From: Phaeosaccion multiseriatum
Taxonomy: Eukaryota; Ochrophyta, other classes
Direction: 5' to 3'
Assembly: GCA_965112735.1 (NCBI GenBank)
Contig: OZ218957.1
Location: forward strand, 1,860,001 to 1,924,000
Length of the DNA: 64,000 bases
Shown: piece by piece, positions 44,310-56,200 of the stretch
Layout: each line of letters opens with the position of its first letter
Position numbering within the stretch: position 1 is the stretch's first letter
Position numbers and translations under genes: made by a program
Notes under the pieces: model-generated
What the model was told of the DNA's origin: nothing
Databases searched by the model: none
The model's input: the letters and a program-made list of their open reading frames with translations, nothing else

Positions 44310-45869
44310 ATGCCCGACTTCCACAATGACCCAGCATGCAGCAAAGCTCTTGAGGCGTTTCGCAAGGCGGAGAGAGTCGTCCGGAAGTTGAGGGAGGTGG
44401 CCACTATTGACAACATGCGGGATGCTCGCTTGCTGAGGCAGCACCTTCCCCTCGGGGACGCTGACGCTGCTCCCACCAATGCTCTTGAAGTCATCAACTT
44501 TGAGGCAGGTGGGGGCAAAACCACGCTTGTGGACACTGAGGAGCAGGTCGCTCTTTGATTGATTGACGGAGCACGGCGCGTGAGAGTGGAGGGCCAGATA
44601 CTCTTCCTTGGCTTTGATCGTGAGGCATACTCTTCTCTGCAGAGGGGTGTGTCCAATGGCAAGACAAGCGTGCTCCAGCTGTGCTCGAGCGAGAAGCTCT
44701 GCGTCCTGTTCTCCGTCACGAAGCTGGGAGGCGTGCCCAGCTTGCCCGCGAGCGGGATTCTGAGCCGGGAGAACATTGTGAAGGTAAACTTTTGCTGGGG
44801 AGAATGGGCGGTTGCTACTCTGTGCTGCTCTGCTTGTCTCTTATCTGTTGCTCGCGTTCTCTCTGTTTTGCTGCTCGACTTCCCTGTTGTTGTGCTGCTC
44901 TGCCGCTTTGCTGCTCGACTTCTCTACTGCTCTGCTGCTCTGCTGCTGCTGCTGCTGCTGGTGTGGCGAAGAGGGGCTGAGACTTGCCTTCTGTCTTTCT
45001 TGGTGCTTTTATTCCCACTTGGCCTTGACGGATCAACCCCTTTTGCTTCTTTCCCCCTACTCGTTGCCCTTGTCTTGGCCATTGGGGAAAAAATACTGTT
45101 TTTTCCAAATGATCTTTGCTGAAGAGTGCTGCAACCGTCAAGGGGGCTGTTATGGTTGTGAAGAGGGAGTTTGATGTGGACGTAAAATTTAAGAGGCGCC
45201 GTTGACATAGGTGTCGAAGCGCGCAGCTCTCTCCAGCTCATGCAGCCAGGGGCAGGGGAGCCACAGACTCGATGACATGGCTGCTCTAGATACGAACAAG
45301 CGTCTGGACAAGAGCATTGGGGGAGAGACTCATGGTCATGTGTTGAGGCTTGGGAATGGTGCGTTGTCTGACTGGCGCCGCTGGGCCACTTCTCTGCGCT
45401 CAGGCTTTTTACGCACGCCGCGAATGACGCCTATGCACGCAGGCTACTGCAGCACACGATCTGGACGAAGGAAGGGTGTACAGCAGCGAGTGGAGAGAAA
45501 GTGCCTGCGGAGGGACAGGACGATGAAGGCGCGGAGCAGATCGAAGCTGGAGAGCGCCTATTCGTAGGAGGTGGAGCACACAAAGGGACCAGCGACGCGA
45601 GAACAGAGGGGGGAGAAGGCGCGGTTGGAGGTGAATGGGAGGATACCGAGGAGACTCGGGAACAAGTTGCTGAGGCCCAGCGTGTGTGCGAAGACGCGGA
45701 GGAGGGGGGAAATAATGACGACGAGGAAGAAGGAGAAGAGGCACGGGAGGACGCGAGCCGCTCTGGAGGGGGGGGCGGGGAGGGGGAGCATACCGATATT
45801 TTGGAGCAAGGAGAGGGAGTGACCGGGGAGCGAGTCATGCTTTTTGAGAAGGGCTGGTGCCAGGCCTGA
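44310..45869 (+). pseudogene. Decayed 3'-5' exonuclease (DEDDy, WRN-exo-like) gene
   Basis: The frame from 44310 reads TTLVDTEEQVAL, meets TGA at 44556-44558, and continues in the same frame as LIDGARRVRVEG...LGFDREAYSS, then SVLQLCSSEKLCVL and LPASGILSRENIVK. This is the start of a DEDD exonuclease domain (D-x-E motif, LLQL strand). A donor GTAAAC follows at 44784. After an AT-richer stretch, 45260-45400 gives RLDDMAAL...LDKSI and LRLGNGALSDW. Then within 40 bases the frame moves twice to give LCAQAFYA and AANDAYARRLL, the remains of the family motif Q-x-x-YAANDAYA. A Glu/Gly-rich tail is open to 45869. One in-frame stop plus two shifts indicate loss of function. It could instead be a rapidly evolving gene with unusual splicing. 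Confidence 0.55.
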
Positions 45870-46639
45870 TTATTGTACGAAGTACTGATTATGGTCGGCG
45901 CATAAGAGTAATCCCTGACCTAAGATCACTTAGAGCAAAGAGACACCCAACCCCCTTTTAACCTTCCACCCTAAACAACTGTTTTAGCGAGTTTGAACAT
46001 GCGCATCGTGATCATCGTTAAGACAAGTTGAAAGCCTTATGCAAGTACCCTTGCCTTACGAGAGGAAAGATGTGGAAGCTAGTGAATTGAATTGTGTTTT
46101 ATTACGTAAGGGAGGGTTTTACGTATGGGTATCTGAAGCCCAAGTGGGCCCTACCCCCCCCCTGTTGTTTATTTTTTCTTTACCCGTTGTTTTATTTTTT
46201 TTTTATTTGATTTTCTACTCTGGCAATTAATTCCCATCAACAATATTCAAATTTCACACACATGCCTGAGAAGGGGTACGGGCTTCCGCATTTTCTAGGC
46301 TTATCTGCGTGCTTACCTGAAGGAACAAATCAGGGGGTAAGCCCCCCTGTGATCGGCCCTGGAAGAGGTTACAGTGTGCGCCGGTCATAATCAGTAATCA
46401 GGCCGGCTGGCGCCAATAATCAGTAATCAGGCCGGCTAGCGCCCGTCATAATCAGTAATCAGGCCGGCTGGCGCCGGTCATAATCAGTAATCAGACCCGA
46501 CTGGCGCCGGCCATAATCAGTAATCAGGCCCGGCTGGCGCCATAATCAGTAATCAGGCCGGCTGGCGCCGGCAGTAATCAGTAATCAGGTCGGCTGCGCC
46601 GGCCGTAATCAGTAATCTGATAACCTCTTCCAGGGCCGA
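45861..46639. mobile_element. Foldback-like repeat element upstream of the PKS
   Basis: The right part is an eight-copy minisatellite enclosed by a 19-base perfect inverted repeat: TCGGCCCTGGAAGAGGTTA at 46353-46371 and its complement at 46621-46639. The left end (45861-45901) carries one unit of the same minisatellite in opposite orientation (GGCCTGATTA...CTGATTATGGTCGGCGC). Between them lies AT-richer DNA unlike the flanks, with a CAGGGGGTAAGCCCCCCTG hairpin at 46331-46349. Opposed subterminal repeats are typical of foldback or MITE-like elements. No transposase is present, and target-site duplications were not found by eye. Confidence 0.45.
46379..46618 (+). repeat. ~30-bp minisatellite, core AATCAGTAATCAGGCCGGC
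   Basis: Eight copies of CATAATCAGTAATCAGGC followed by a variable CGGCTGGCGCCGG linker, 27-33 bases each. The AATCAGTAATCA core is invariant, except that the last copy is cut short. Confidence 0.9.
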
Positions 46640-47255
46640 CTGTGACACGCGCAAAACCCTCGGATTTGATGGGTTTGGGCGGCCGCAGAAATCCATGTGA
46701 AATTCCATGTTCCGCCATTCGTATCCCCACATTGTTTTTTTAATTCTTCTTTTTCCACTTTTTCAACATTGGGAAGGATAATCTGAGAGGGAAGGAAATC
46801 ATCGAAAGTCATATGACTAGAGGAGAGGAACGCAGGAGGATAACAGCAGCACAGCAGGAGAGAGGAGACGAAGAAAGGTGGGTGTACGATCTGACCCCCC
46901 CCCAGCCCAACCGAGGTTTAAAATTATTCATTGGCACCCCCAAACGCGCAAGATACGCGCAAATCTTCCGTGGAAAGTGGTGGCTCCTACACGTGATGTT
47001 CAGGCCATCCCAAAGGAGTGTCTTCAAGCTCTAGACGCTTGTACGGCCCACAACCCTCTGTTCCTGCCCCCGCCCCCTCGCCTCCTCATCGCTCACTCCC
47101 TTTCGATCGCTTTCCTCCAAGGAGGGAGCAGACCACAGGGAGACCACAGCGTTGCTTATCGCGGCCGGCCGGTCTCTCTCTCTCTCCATCATTACTCCCA
47201 TGCTTGCTCATTTGCCCCTGCCTCCAGCGTTGGATCTGGCCAAGAAGGAGAGAGA
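46640..47255. promoter_or_regulatory. PKS upstream region
   Basis: Presumed promoter and 5' UTR of the polyketide synthase. The PKS frame is open back to 46878 but has no ATG before 47256. A pyrimidine-rich stretch near 47170-47195 and AT-rich DNA at 46733-46770 are the only notable features. Confidence 0.4.
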
Positions 47256-50200
47256 ATGCCCGGGGCCGGCAAGCAGGAGGAGCCGGTGCAGGATCAGCCT
47301 GAGCAGGGTGCAGCAACAGGTGTGGGGCAGGGACCGGCGGCGGAGACACCCGCAGCACCAGCACCAGTGCCAGGCAAAGAGGAGGAGGTTCGAAGGGCGC
47401 CTCTCTCGCCCACGCACCCAAACATGGGCAGCGGACCAACGAGAAGCGAAAAAGGCGGCCATCTTCGTGGCGACGTTGCAATTGTTGGAATGGCCTGCCG
47501 CTTCCCTGGAGGTGCCAACTCCGTTCCTGAGCTGTGGGACCTGCTCTGCAGGGAGGGCAGCGGCATCACAGACATGCCCACAGATAGGTGCGTGAGTGGG
47601 CGCTGGCTGGGTCTGGGCGACGGAACCTTGCTTGGAGAGGAGCGATGAGCGATGGGCAGCGTGCATCCATCACGGCGCTTATTAGCAATTTGCCCCCGGC
47701 TGGCGCGCTGGCTGCCGCAGCAGCAGATCTTGCTGGAGTGGTTGGGCGGGAGGGAGTTGGGATGGTAGTGGACGGGATGAGGGCTGAAGAATCACTGTAC
47801 ACACGTCGAGAGCTGATGGCTCCCACACTTTCTTTCTCTCCTTCACCCCGCCCCCTCCCTGCTTCACTGCCCTGCTTGCTGGCGCCTCCCAAAACACTCC
47901 TCCCGCGTTCGCGCACGTCTCTCTCACAGATGGGAGCCTGCGGCCTTGGACAGCGGTTACCCCACGCGGGGGGGCTTCCTCCCCGACGTAGAGCTGTTCG
48001 ATAACGCCTTCTTCAACATCTCTGACCCGGAGGCGTCCGCAATGGACCCTCAGCAGCGAGGTAAGCTCACCTGACCTCATCTCCTTGTGTTACTCGGACT
48101 TGTTTCGTCTTCAGTAGAACCAACGCTGTTCTCCTCAACACACGCAGTCATGTTGGAGGTGGCCTACGAGACCTTTCGCGACGCAGGGCTTGACAAGGAA
48201 GCTCTTCTTGAGAGCAGAACAGGTGGGTCGAGCGATGTATCACTATCAGTAGTAATGACTGAAGCAAATAGCGAGCAGGATCAGACGAAGAGGGAGCGGG
48301 ACAGAACTGCTCTGATGCTCTGATGGTCACTGACCTCACCACATACCTCACCACAAAGTCCTCTTCTCGAACGTCCAGGAGTGTTCGTCGGGTGCGGTAA
48401 CGGAGACTGGATGTCCAAAATGCAGTCCCACGCTCCTGGACCGTACGTTGCTACGGGCGCTTCAGAGGCTCTCGTGGCCAATCGGGTCTCCTTCGCCCTC
48501 GGTCTGACTGGACCTTCGCAGACCATCAACACGGCCTCTTCGTCCTCTCTCGTGGCCGTGCACCAGGCCTGCCGAGGCCTCCAAAGCCGCGACTGTGACA
48601 TGGCCCTGGCCGGAGGAGTGTCCATCATGACCAACCCCGAGCCCTTCTCCGCCATGTCATCGCTGCACTTGCTGTCAGACAAGTGCATGGTCTTTGATGC
48701 GGCTGCCAACGGCTACGTGCGGGCAGGTGAGCACGAGCGGCGCCTGCGAGACTGTAAAGAAGACTAGAAGGACGAGAATGAGATTGACATGTGGAGTAGC
48801 TTACCGCAGCCAGCGCTCTGATTCACGCCCTTTCCAGCTCCGCAAGGAGGGCGGTGAGAGGGAGAGGGAGACGGAATGAAAGAGGCGGGGAGAGGGAGAG
48901 AGGGGAAGAGGGAGCAGGCAGGAGCAGGAGAGGGAATGAGAGAGGGAATGAGAGAGGGAATGGGAGAAGCAAGGGGAGATGCATGGAGAGAAAGATCGGG
49001 AGAGCGAGAGAGGTAGCGGGAGAGAGAGAGAGAGGGCGAGACAGGGAGAGATGGAGAGGAGCAGGGGCAGAGACAAGGAGAAATGGAAAGAGAGAGGAAG
49101 GGGGGGAAATAGGGAAGGAGAGAAGTGCAGGATGAGAACGTCCTTCTTTGATGAACCTGATGAGAACGCCTCGACCACACCCTAGCTCACCCTCCAGTCA
49201 CCTCCATTTGCTGCGTGTGCCCTGCGGCTGCGAGCAGAGGGCTGCGGCGCCGTCGTGCTAAAGCGCCTCGAAGACGCCATAGAGGCCCAAGACAACATTT
49301 TGGCGGTGATTCGAGGCTCCTGCATCAATCACACGGGCCACGGCACGACCCTCACTGCCCCCAACGAAGCGGCACAGAAGGCCGTGGTCTTGGACTCCGT
49401 AGCAGAGGCGGGCATCGCTCTGTCCGACGTGAGCTTCATCGAGGCGCACGGCACGGGCACGCCCCTCGGGGACCGCACGGAGTGGGCTTCCATCGCCGGC
49501 ACCTATGGAGACCACGACCTGGCAACAGCCCGCCGTCTCGTCGTTGGAGCGATCAAGACCAACCTTGGTCACGCGGAGGCTGCGGCAGGCATTGCGGGGC
49601 TCATCAAGACGGTGCTGGTGCTCAGGCATGTCCAAGCGCCTCCCAACCTCAACCTGTCCACGCTGAACCCTGCACTGAAGACGGAGGGCAACAGCGCTCT
49701 GCTGCCCATCCCCGGACGCATGACCCCCATCTCCACCCGAATCGGAGGTGCGTTGGGGCCACTATTCAAAAACGTTTCCTGTGATCACTCACTCACTGAC
49801 CCACTCACTCAATCACTCACTCACTCACTTGTTCTCAATTTTTTTGCTAGATGATACCTACCCAGATTGGGAGGAAGAGTTATGCAAAAGCACGACTTCT
49901 AACAAGACCGGTGCTAGCAGTCGAACCCCCCCCCCCCCCGCACATGGTGACTTCTAACACACTCACTCACTCACTCACTCACTCACTCACTCACTCACTC
50001 ACTCACTCACTCACTCACTCACTCACTCACTCACTCACTCACTCACTCACTCACTCACTCACTCACTCACTCACTCACTCACTCCCGCACTCACTCCCGC
50101 ACTCACGCACTCACCCACTCACCCAATCACTCACTCACCCACTCTCACTGACTCGCTCGCTTCTTCTTGAGACAAGTTAAACTTTAGAGGGTATGAGCTA

Positions 50201-53200
50201 TCGTATGATGGTAAATGGCTGAACCCGTTCTCACCATGCCCTTCTGCTCGCTGTGGTTACTTCTGCTCCTTTTGCAGCTGTCAATTCCTTTGGGTTTGGC
50301 GGTGTCAATGCCCACGTCATTCTGGAGGGGACGGCCATCTCACACGCAGAGAAGACCAACGTCAGAGCCTCCCCGTTCACTAGCAGAAAGGCCTTCAGGC
50401 TGCTGCCCGCCCCACCGAGATCGGCGGCCGGAAAAAACTCCTTGGCAGCAGAGCTCCGCCGTGTCAGTCCAGCTGAACGCCAAGAGAGGCTTCGATCCGT
50501 CATCTCCGACATCGCCCTCTCCAGCACGGCAGGCTCTGTCGGCATCGACATGGACAAGCCTCTCATGGAGGCTGGCATGGATTCGTTGGCGCTCATGGAG
50601 CTGAGGCAGCGTCTGCACCTGCTCACGGACATTCCCGTTAGCAGTGCCGCCCTCTTCGCCCACCCCACCGTGGCGGCCTTGGCGGAGTGGTTGGGCTCAG
50701 CGCTCATGGAGGGAAGTGCGAGCAGCCTGCGCCTGTCCAGGAGGCTGCCATCGCCTCAGGGGGGGGGCGACCCCTCTGCCCCGCTTGCACTGGTGGGTAT
50801 GGCGTGCCGCTTCCCCGGAGGCGCAGACAGCCCTGAAGCTTTCTGGTCCATGCTACTGGAGGGGAGAGACTGCATCAGCGCCATGCCCCCGGGAAGATTC
50901 GCGGGTGCGGCAAAGGAGTGGCACGGAGGCTTCATCGACGGAGTGGAGATGTTCGACAACGCCGTGTTTCGCATCTCCGCGGCCGAGGCGGAGGCCATGG
51001 ACCCCACTCAGCGCATCATGCTCGAGGTCGGCTACGAGGCGCTGCACGCGGCAGGCTTCTCTGTGGACACGCTGCGCAACAGCAGCACCGGAGTATTCGT
51101 GGGCGCCATGCAGCACGGCGACTGGGCCGCGCTCAACAAAGACGGGGCCGCCAAGACCCACTCTATGATGGGCCAGTCAGCGAGCTGCCCTGCAAACCGC
51201 CTGTCCTACGCGCTGGGCTTGAGCGGTCCGAGTATGTCCGTTGATACGCTCTGCTCTTCGTCACTCGTTGCCCTGGACGCGGCGTGTCGTTATCTTCGCC
51301 TCGGCACGTGCGAAGCTGCGGTGGTGGGAGGTGTGAACTTGCTGCTCGGCGCCCGGTCCTTCGAGCTGCTCGACAACGGAGGTTTCCTGTCCAAGGACTG
51401 GTACGTAATAATTGACTCAGGGGCTTATTATTACGAGTAGAGTCGTGGTGTTTGGTTGACAGGTACTTCGACTACAAACATGTTATTAATCTCTCTCATG
51501 GCCTTGTCGTCCTCCGCTCCCGTCTGCCTCTTGCATGCCCTCCTCAGGCGCTGCAAGACGTTCGACACCTCGGCCAACGGCTATGTCCGAGGAGAGGGTT
51601 GCGGTGCCGTAGTGCTGAAACGGCTTGATGACGCGGAGCGCAACGGAGACAACATCCTGGCTGTCGTGCGGGGAAGCGGCGTGAACCACAACGGGCGCTC
51701 TATGCGACTCACGGCACCGAGTCCCGACGCGCAGCAGACTCTGATTGAGGCAGCCTTGGAGGAGGCCGGTGTAGAGGGCTCCGAGGTTCACTTCGTGGAG
51801 GCGCACGGCACCGGCACGGCCCTTGGCGACCCCATCGAGATGAGCGCCCTCAAAGCCGCCTATGGAGAAGGGCGGGAGAGCTCTTTCCCACTCATGGTCG
51901 GAGCTGTCAAGACCAACATTGGTCACTTGGAGGGCGCCGCAGGCATCGCGGGACTCATCAAGACCATCCTCGCCCTTCAGCACCGAGCTGCTCCACGCAA
52001 TCTGCACCTCGGCAAGCTCAATCCTGAGATTGATGTTGATGGATTCGCGGTGGCATTCCCTTCGTCAAGACTATCTCCATTGGGTAGCGAGGAGGGACAC
52101 CTCCATGACCGCGAGGAGGTGCTGTACGCAGGAGTAAGCTCGTTCGGAGCAGGAGGCACCAACGCGCATGTGGTGCTGAGCAGCGCTGCGCGGAGCGTGG
52201 AGGGACGGGTCTCGAAAGCGCCGAAGAGGAGTGAGGATACGGAGGTCGCCTCACCTGCGCACGTCTTTCTCTTCACGGGGCAAGGCTCGCAGTACCCCGG
52301 AATGGGCAAGGAGCTCTACGACGAGGTTAGTTGATTCGTTGCGCGCACCATCTCCGTCTAGCTCTCTTGTCATAGCCCCTGTTGTGCTCCATCACCTCGG
52401 CCTACCTGCCCTCGTTCTCATATTCGTCTCTCTCTCTTATTCCCTCCGCTCTCTGTGCCTCTCTTTTGGTGCCTCAATAGCGTGTGGTCTTTCGCGAGTG
52501 CGTGCAGCGGTGCAGCGGACTGCTCATGGAGCGGGACTGGCTAGACAAGTCCGTGGTAGAGCTCATGTACCCTGCCACGGCGGGGAAAGAGGAGGAGGAG
52601 GAGGAGGAGCGTGCACAAGCCCTGCTGAAGGAGACACGCTACTGCCAGCCATGCCTGTTCGTGCTGGAGTACGCCCTGTGTGAGCTGTGGAAGTCGGAGG
52701 GCGTGGAGCCTTTCATGGTGATGGGCCACAGCCTGGGCGAGGTAGCGGCGGCGTGCGTGGCCGGCGTCATGTCGCTGGAGGACGGGCTGATGTTGTCCGC
52801 CAAGAGAGGAGCCGCCATGCAGGCCTGCCCCAAGGGGGATGGAGTGATGATCGCAGTGAGGGCAGGCAGGCAAGCAACAATGGCTAGCATCGACGCTGCG
52901 GGAGTGGCAGGCGAGGTGGTGCTGGCGTCCTCCAACGGCCCTCAGGCCTGCGTGATCTCTGGCGCTCGCACCGCTGTGGACAAGGTGGTGGAGAAGCTCA
53001 CGGCAGATGGGGTGGGCTGCAAGGCCCTGGAAGTGTCGCATGCCTTCCACTCGCCCCTGATGCAGCCCGCTGTGCGTTCTCTGGAGGAGGCTCTAAGTGA
53101 GGTGTCACTCAACGCCCCACGCATTCCCCTGGTGTCCAACGTGACAGGCGAGGTGGTGAAGGCTGAGGAGGTGACGCAGGTAGCGTACTGGGTGCAGCAC

Positions 53201-56200
53201 ATGCTATCGCCGGTGCTGTTCGCGGAGAGCATCACCACGCTGCTCCGGGAGAGGCCTGAAGGTGTACGAGTGGTAGAGATTGGGCCCAGCTCTGTGCTGA
53301 TCAACATGGCGCGGCAATGCGAGGGAGAGAGGTCGGACGTGATGTGGCAGCCGTCCATGCGGCGGGAGGGGAGCGACACCACCTCGTTCGACAGAGCAGT
53401 GGCGGCAGTGCTGGGCAGGCCCACACCTCTGTTCCCCACCCGTCGTGCGCTCCCTTGGTTCGAGCAGCAGGCGCATGCGATGATTCCAAGCGGCGGCGTC
53501 GTCGAGAAGAAGGGAGGAACACTCCTCTCATGCCGCTTCACCCCTCAGCTCAAGGGCTTGCTGCAAGATCACGCGGTGGGAGGAGTGGTGCTCATGCCGG
53601 GCATGGGGTACATCGAGATTGGCCTTGCCGCCTTGCTGAAGGGCAAGCCTTTCCCTGGCGAGAGGCAAGTGGTCCTGAAGGGCCTGGTCTTCATGTCTCC
53701 ACTGGAAATTGCAGGCGCTCGTGCCCCCGATGTGGACCGTACGGTGGAGGGCTCCACCACTGTGGTCGCTTCTGAAGTCAGTGCCTTCATCACTGCCCGC
53801 GGCAGCGTGCAGTTTATCGAAGGTCCCCACGACAAGGCTGGGGAGACGGTGGCGAAGGCAACTTCCCTTCAATTGCGCGCAAGGACGGAGGCAGAGGCAT
53901 TGGACGTGGCGCGGGTGAGAGCCGCGGTGGGAGACGAGGACATCGCCGAGGGGCTCTACCTCAAGCTTGCCAGTGCTGGTTATGACTACGGTGCCAGCTT
54001 TGTCCGAACGCAGCACCTGTTCGCCGCCAGTGGACAGGCCTTGTCCGTTGCGGCGGCAATGGATGGCAGCCTATCGGCGGAGTGGGAGATCAACGGCTTC
54101 TACCTCCACCCTGCAGTCCTGGATAATGCCGCGCACACCATGCTGGCGCTCTTGCCTGAGGAGCTGACGAGCAAGGCCTTTGCCGCCGTCTTCTTGCCCA
54201 CCGGCTGCGAAGAGGTGCTTGTGCGAGGGGCCATCACGGGCGAGAAGGTGTGGGTGCATGCGGTGGCGAACGAGGTGGACTCTCAAGCTCTTGCGATCGA
54301 GTGCGACGTCGTGATAGCACACTTCGAGACGAAGCAAGTGCTCGTGCAGCTCAACCACTTCCGGATGCAGCTGGCCCGAGGCTTCTCCCGCACCAACCCC
54401 GTCAACCGAGCGCTGTATTCTCTACAGTGGCTGCCCAACGATTCCATCTCCCGCAGCAGAGGTGACGTGGAAGAGCGAGAGGAAGCTTGGCTGCTCCTCA
54501 CCAGCGGCGCTCGTGGCAGCTTGGACAAGGCAGCGAAAGAGAGCTTGCCCATCTCTGTGACACTGACGGAGAGGGAGATCAGGAGCATCGACGACTCCAC
54601 CCTCGCTTCAGAAGCGCCAGCAGGATGGGGCCGTGTGGTGTGCACCTTGTTCGGCGGCAAGCAGCAGAGCCCTAGCCAAGAGGCACAGACACTCCTCTTG
54701 TTGCTACAGCAGCTTTTACGAAGGCCAGCTCCTTTGATGGTGCTGGTGCAGGACACGCTGAGCGGCGGCGAGGGGTGGAGGCATCACTGGGTGTACGGCA
54801 TGATTCGAACCGCTCGTGCCGAGCACCCTTCGCTGGCCATCACGGTGGTGGACGTGGGCAGCGTGGACCTTCCCAAGTGCTGGGCCATCGCGTCACTGGG
54901 GCAGGACGTGTGGGTGCGAGACGGACGATATCTCACGCCTCACCTGACGCCCTCAACAGACACGCACCTCCCATTCTCCTTTGATCTCATGGTGAGGGGA
55001 AGCATCGAAGGCGGCTTGAAGCGCAGAGACGTACTCCCTTCCGAGAGAGACGCTGCCTTGCAGGACGGGGAGATTGAAATTTGTGTCAAGGCGGTGGGGC
55101 TCAACTTCAGAGACGTGCTGAATGTGCTGGACCTGTACCCTGGCGACCCTGGACAGCCTGGCATCGAGCTATCGGGGGTGGTCACTCGAGCATCGCGAAA
55201 CTCGCGCTTTCAAGTGGGAGACAAGGTCTACGGGTTTCCGGACAAGGGCTGCTTCTGCTCCCACGTAACGACAAGTGACGTGTGTCTGGCCAACATGCCT
55301 TCCAACAGGACGTTCGATGACATGGCAGCGCTGCCCATCGCGTGGCTCACAGTGGTGCACGCCTTTGAGCAACTCGCTGGCTTGAAGCGTGGTGAGAAGG
55401 TGCTCATCCATGCCGCGTCAGGTGGAGTGGGTCTCGTGGCCGTGCAGATTGCTCAGCGCATCGGAGCGGAGATCTACGCCACTGCTGGATCCGGGGAGAA
55501 GCACGCCTACTTGCGAGGCATGGGCGTGAAGAACATTGCGTCGTCGCGAGATGCGGAGGCCTTCAAGGCTTCCATGGGAGCTGCAAAGGTGGATGTGGTG
55601 CTTAATTGCCTGTCCGACAACTTCATCTCTTACTCTCTGGAGCTGCTGACGAAGAACGGGCGCTTCATGGAGATCGGCAAGCGAGGCGTGTGGACCAGGG
55701 AGGCGATGAAGGCTGCCAGGCCCGACGTGCTATACGAGCTGATTGCACTGGACTCCATGATAGCAGACGACTTCAAGGCCGAGAAGCAGGGCTGGGCGTT
55801 CGCTGGGCTGGAGCAGCTGACAGCGGACAGCGAGGCGGGCAGGGTCGAGGCGCTACCAGTGAAGACATTCGACTTGAGGGATGAGCTTGCGGAGGCAATG
55901 AACTTCCTCAGAACTGCGAAGCACATTGGGAAGGTTGTGCTCAGTAGCCCTGAGTGTGGTATTCCCGTCGTGCGAGACGGGACTTACGTCATCAGCGGTG
56001 GGCTGGGGGCGCTGGGGCTGGCGACTGCGAAGCATTTGGCTGATAAAGGAGCTCGTCATCTTGTACTGCTCTCGCGAGGGGGAAAGGTCAAGGCGGACTC
56101 CCAGTCGCTGTGGGAGGAGCTTCTCACCGTGGCTGGCGGGGTGAGCACCAAGGCTGTATCGTGCAACGTGTCTAGCGCGCAGTCGCTTGAGAAGGCTCTA

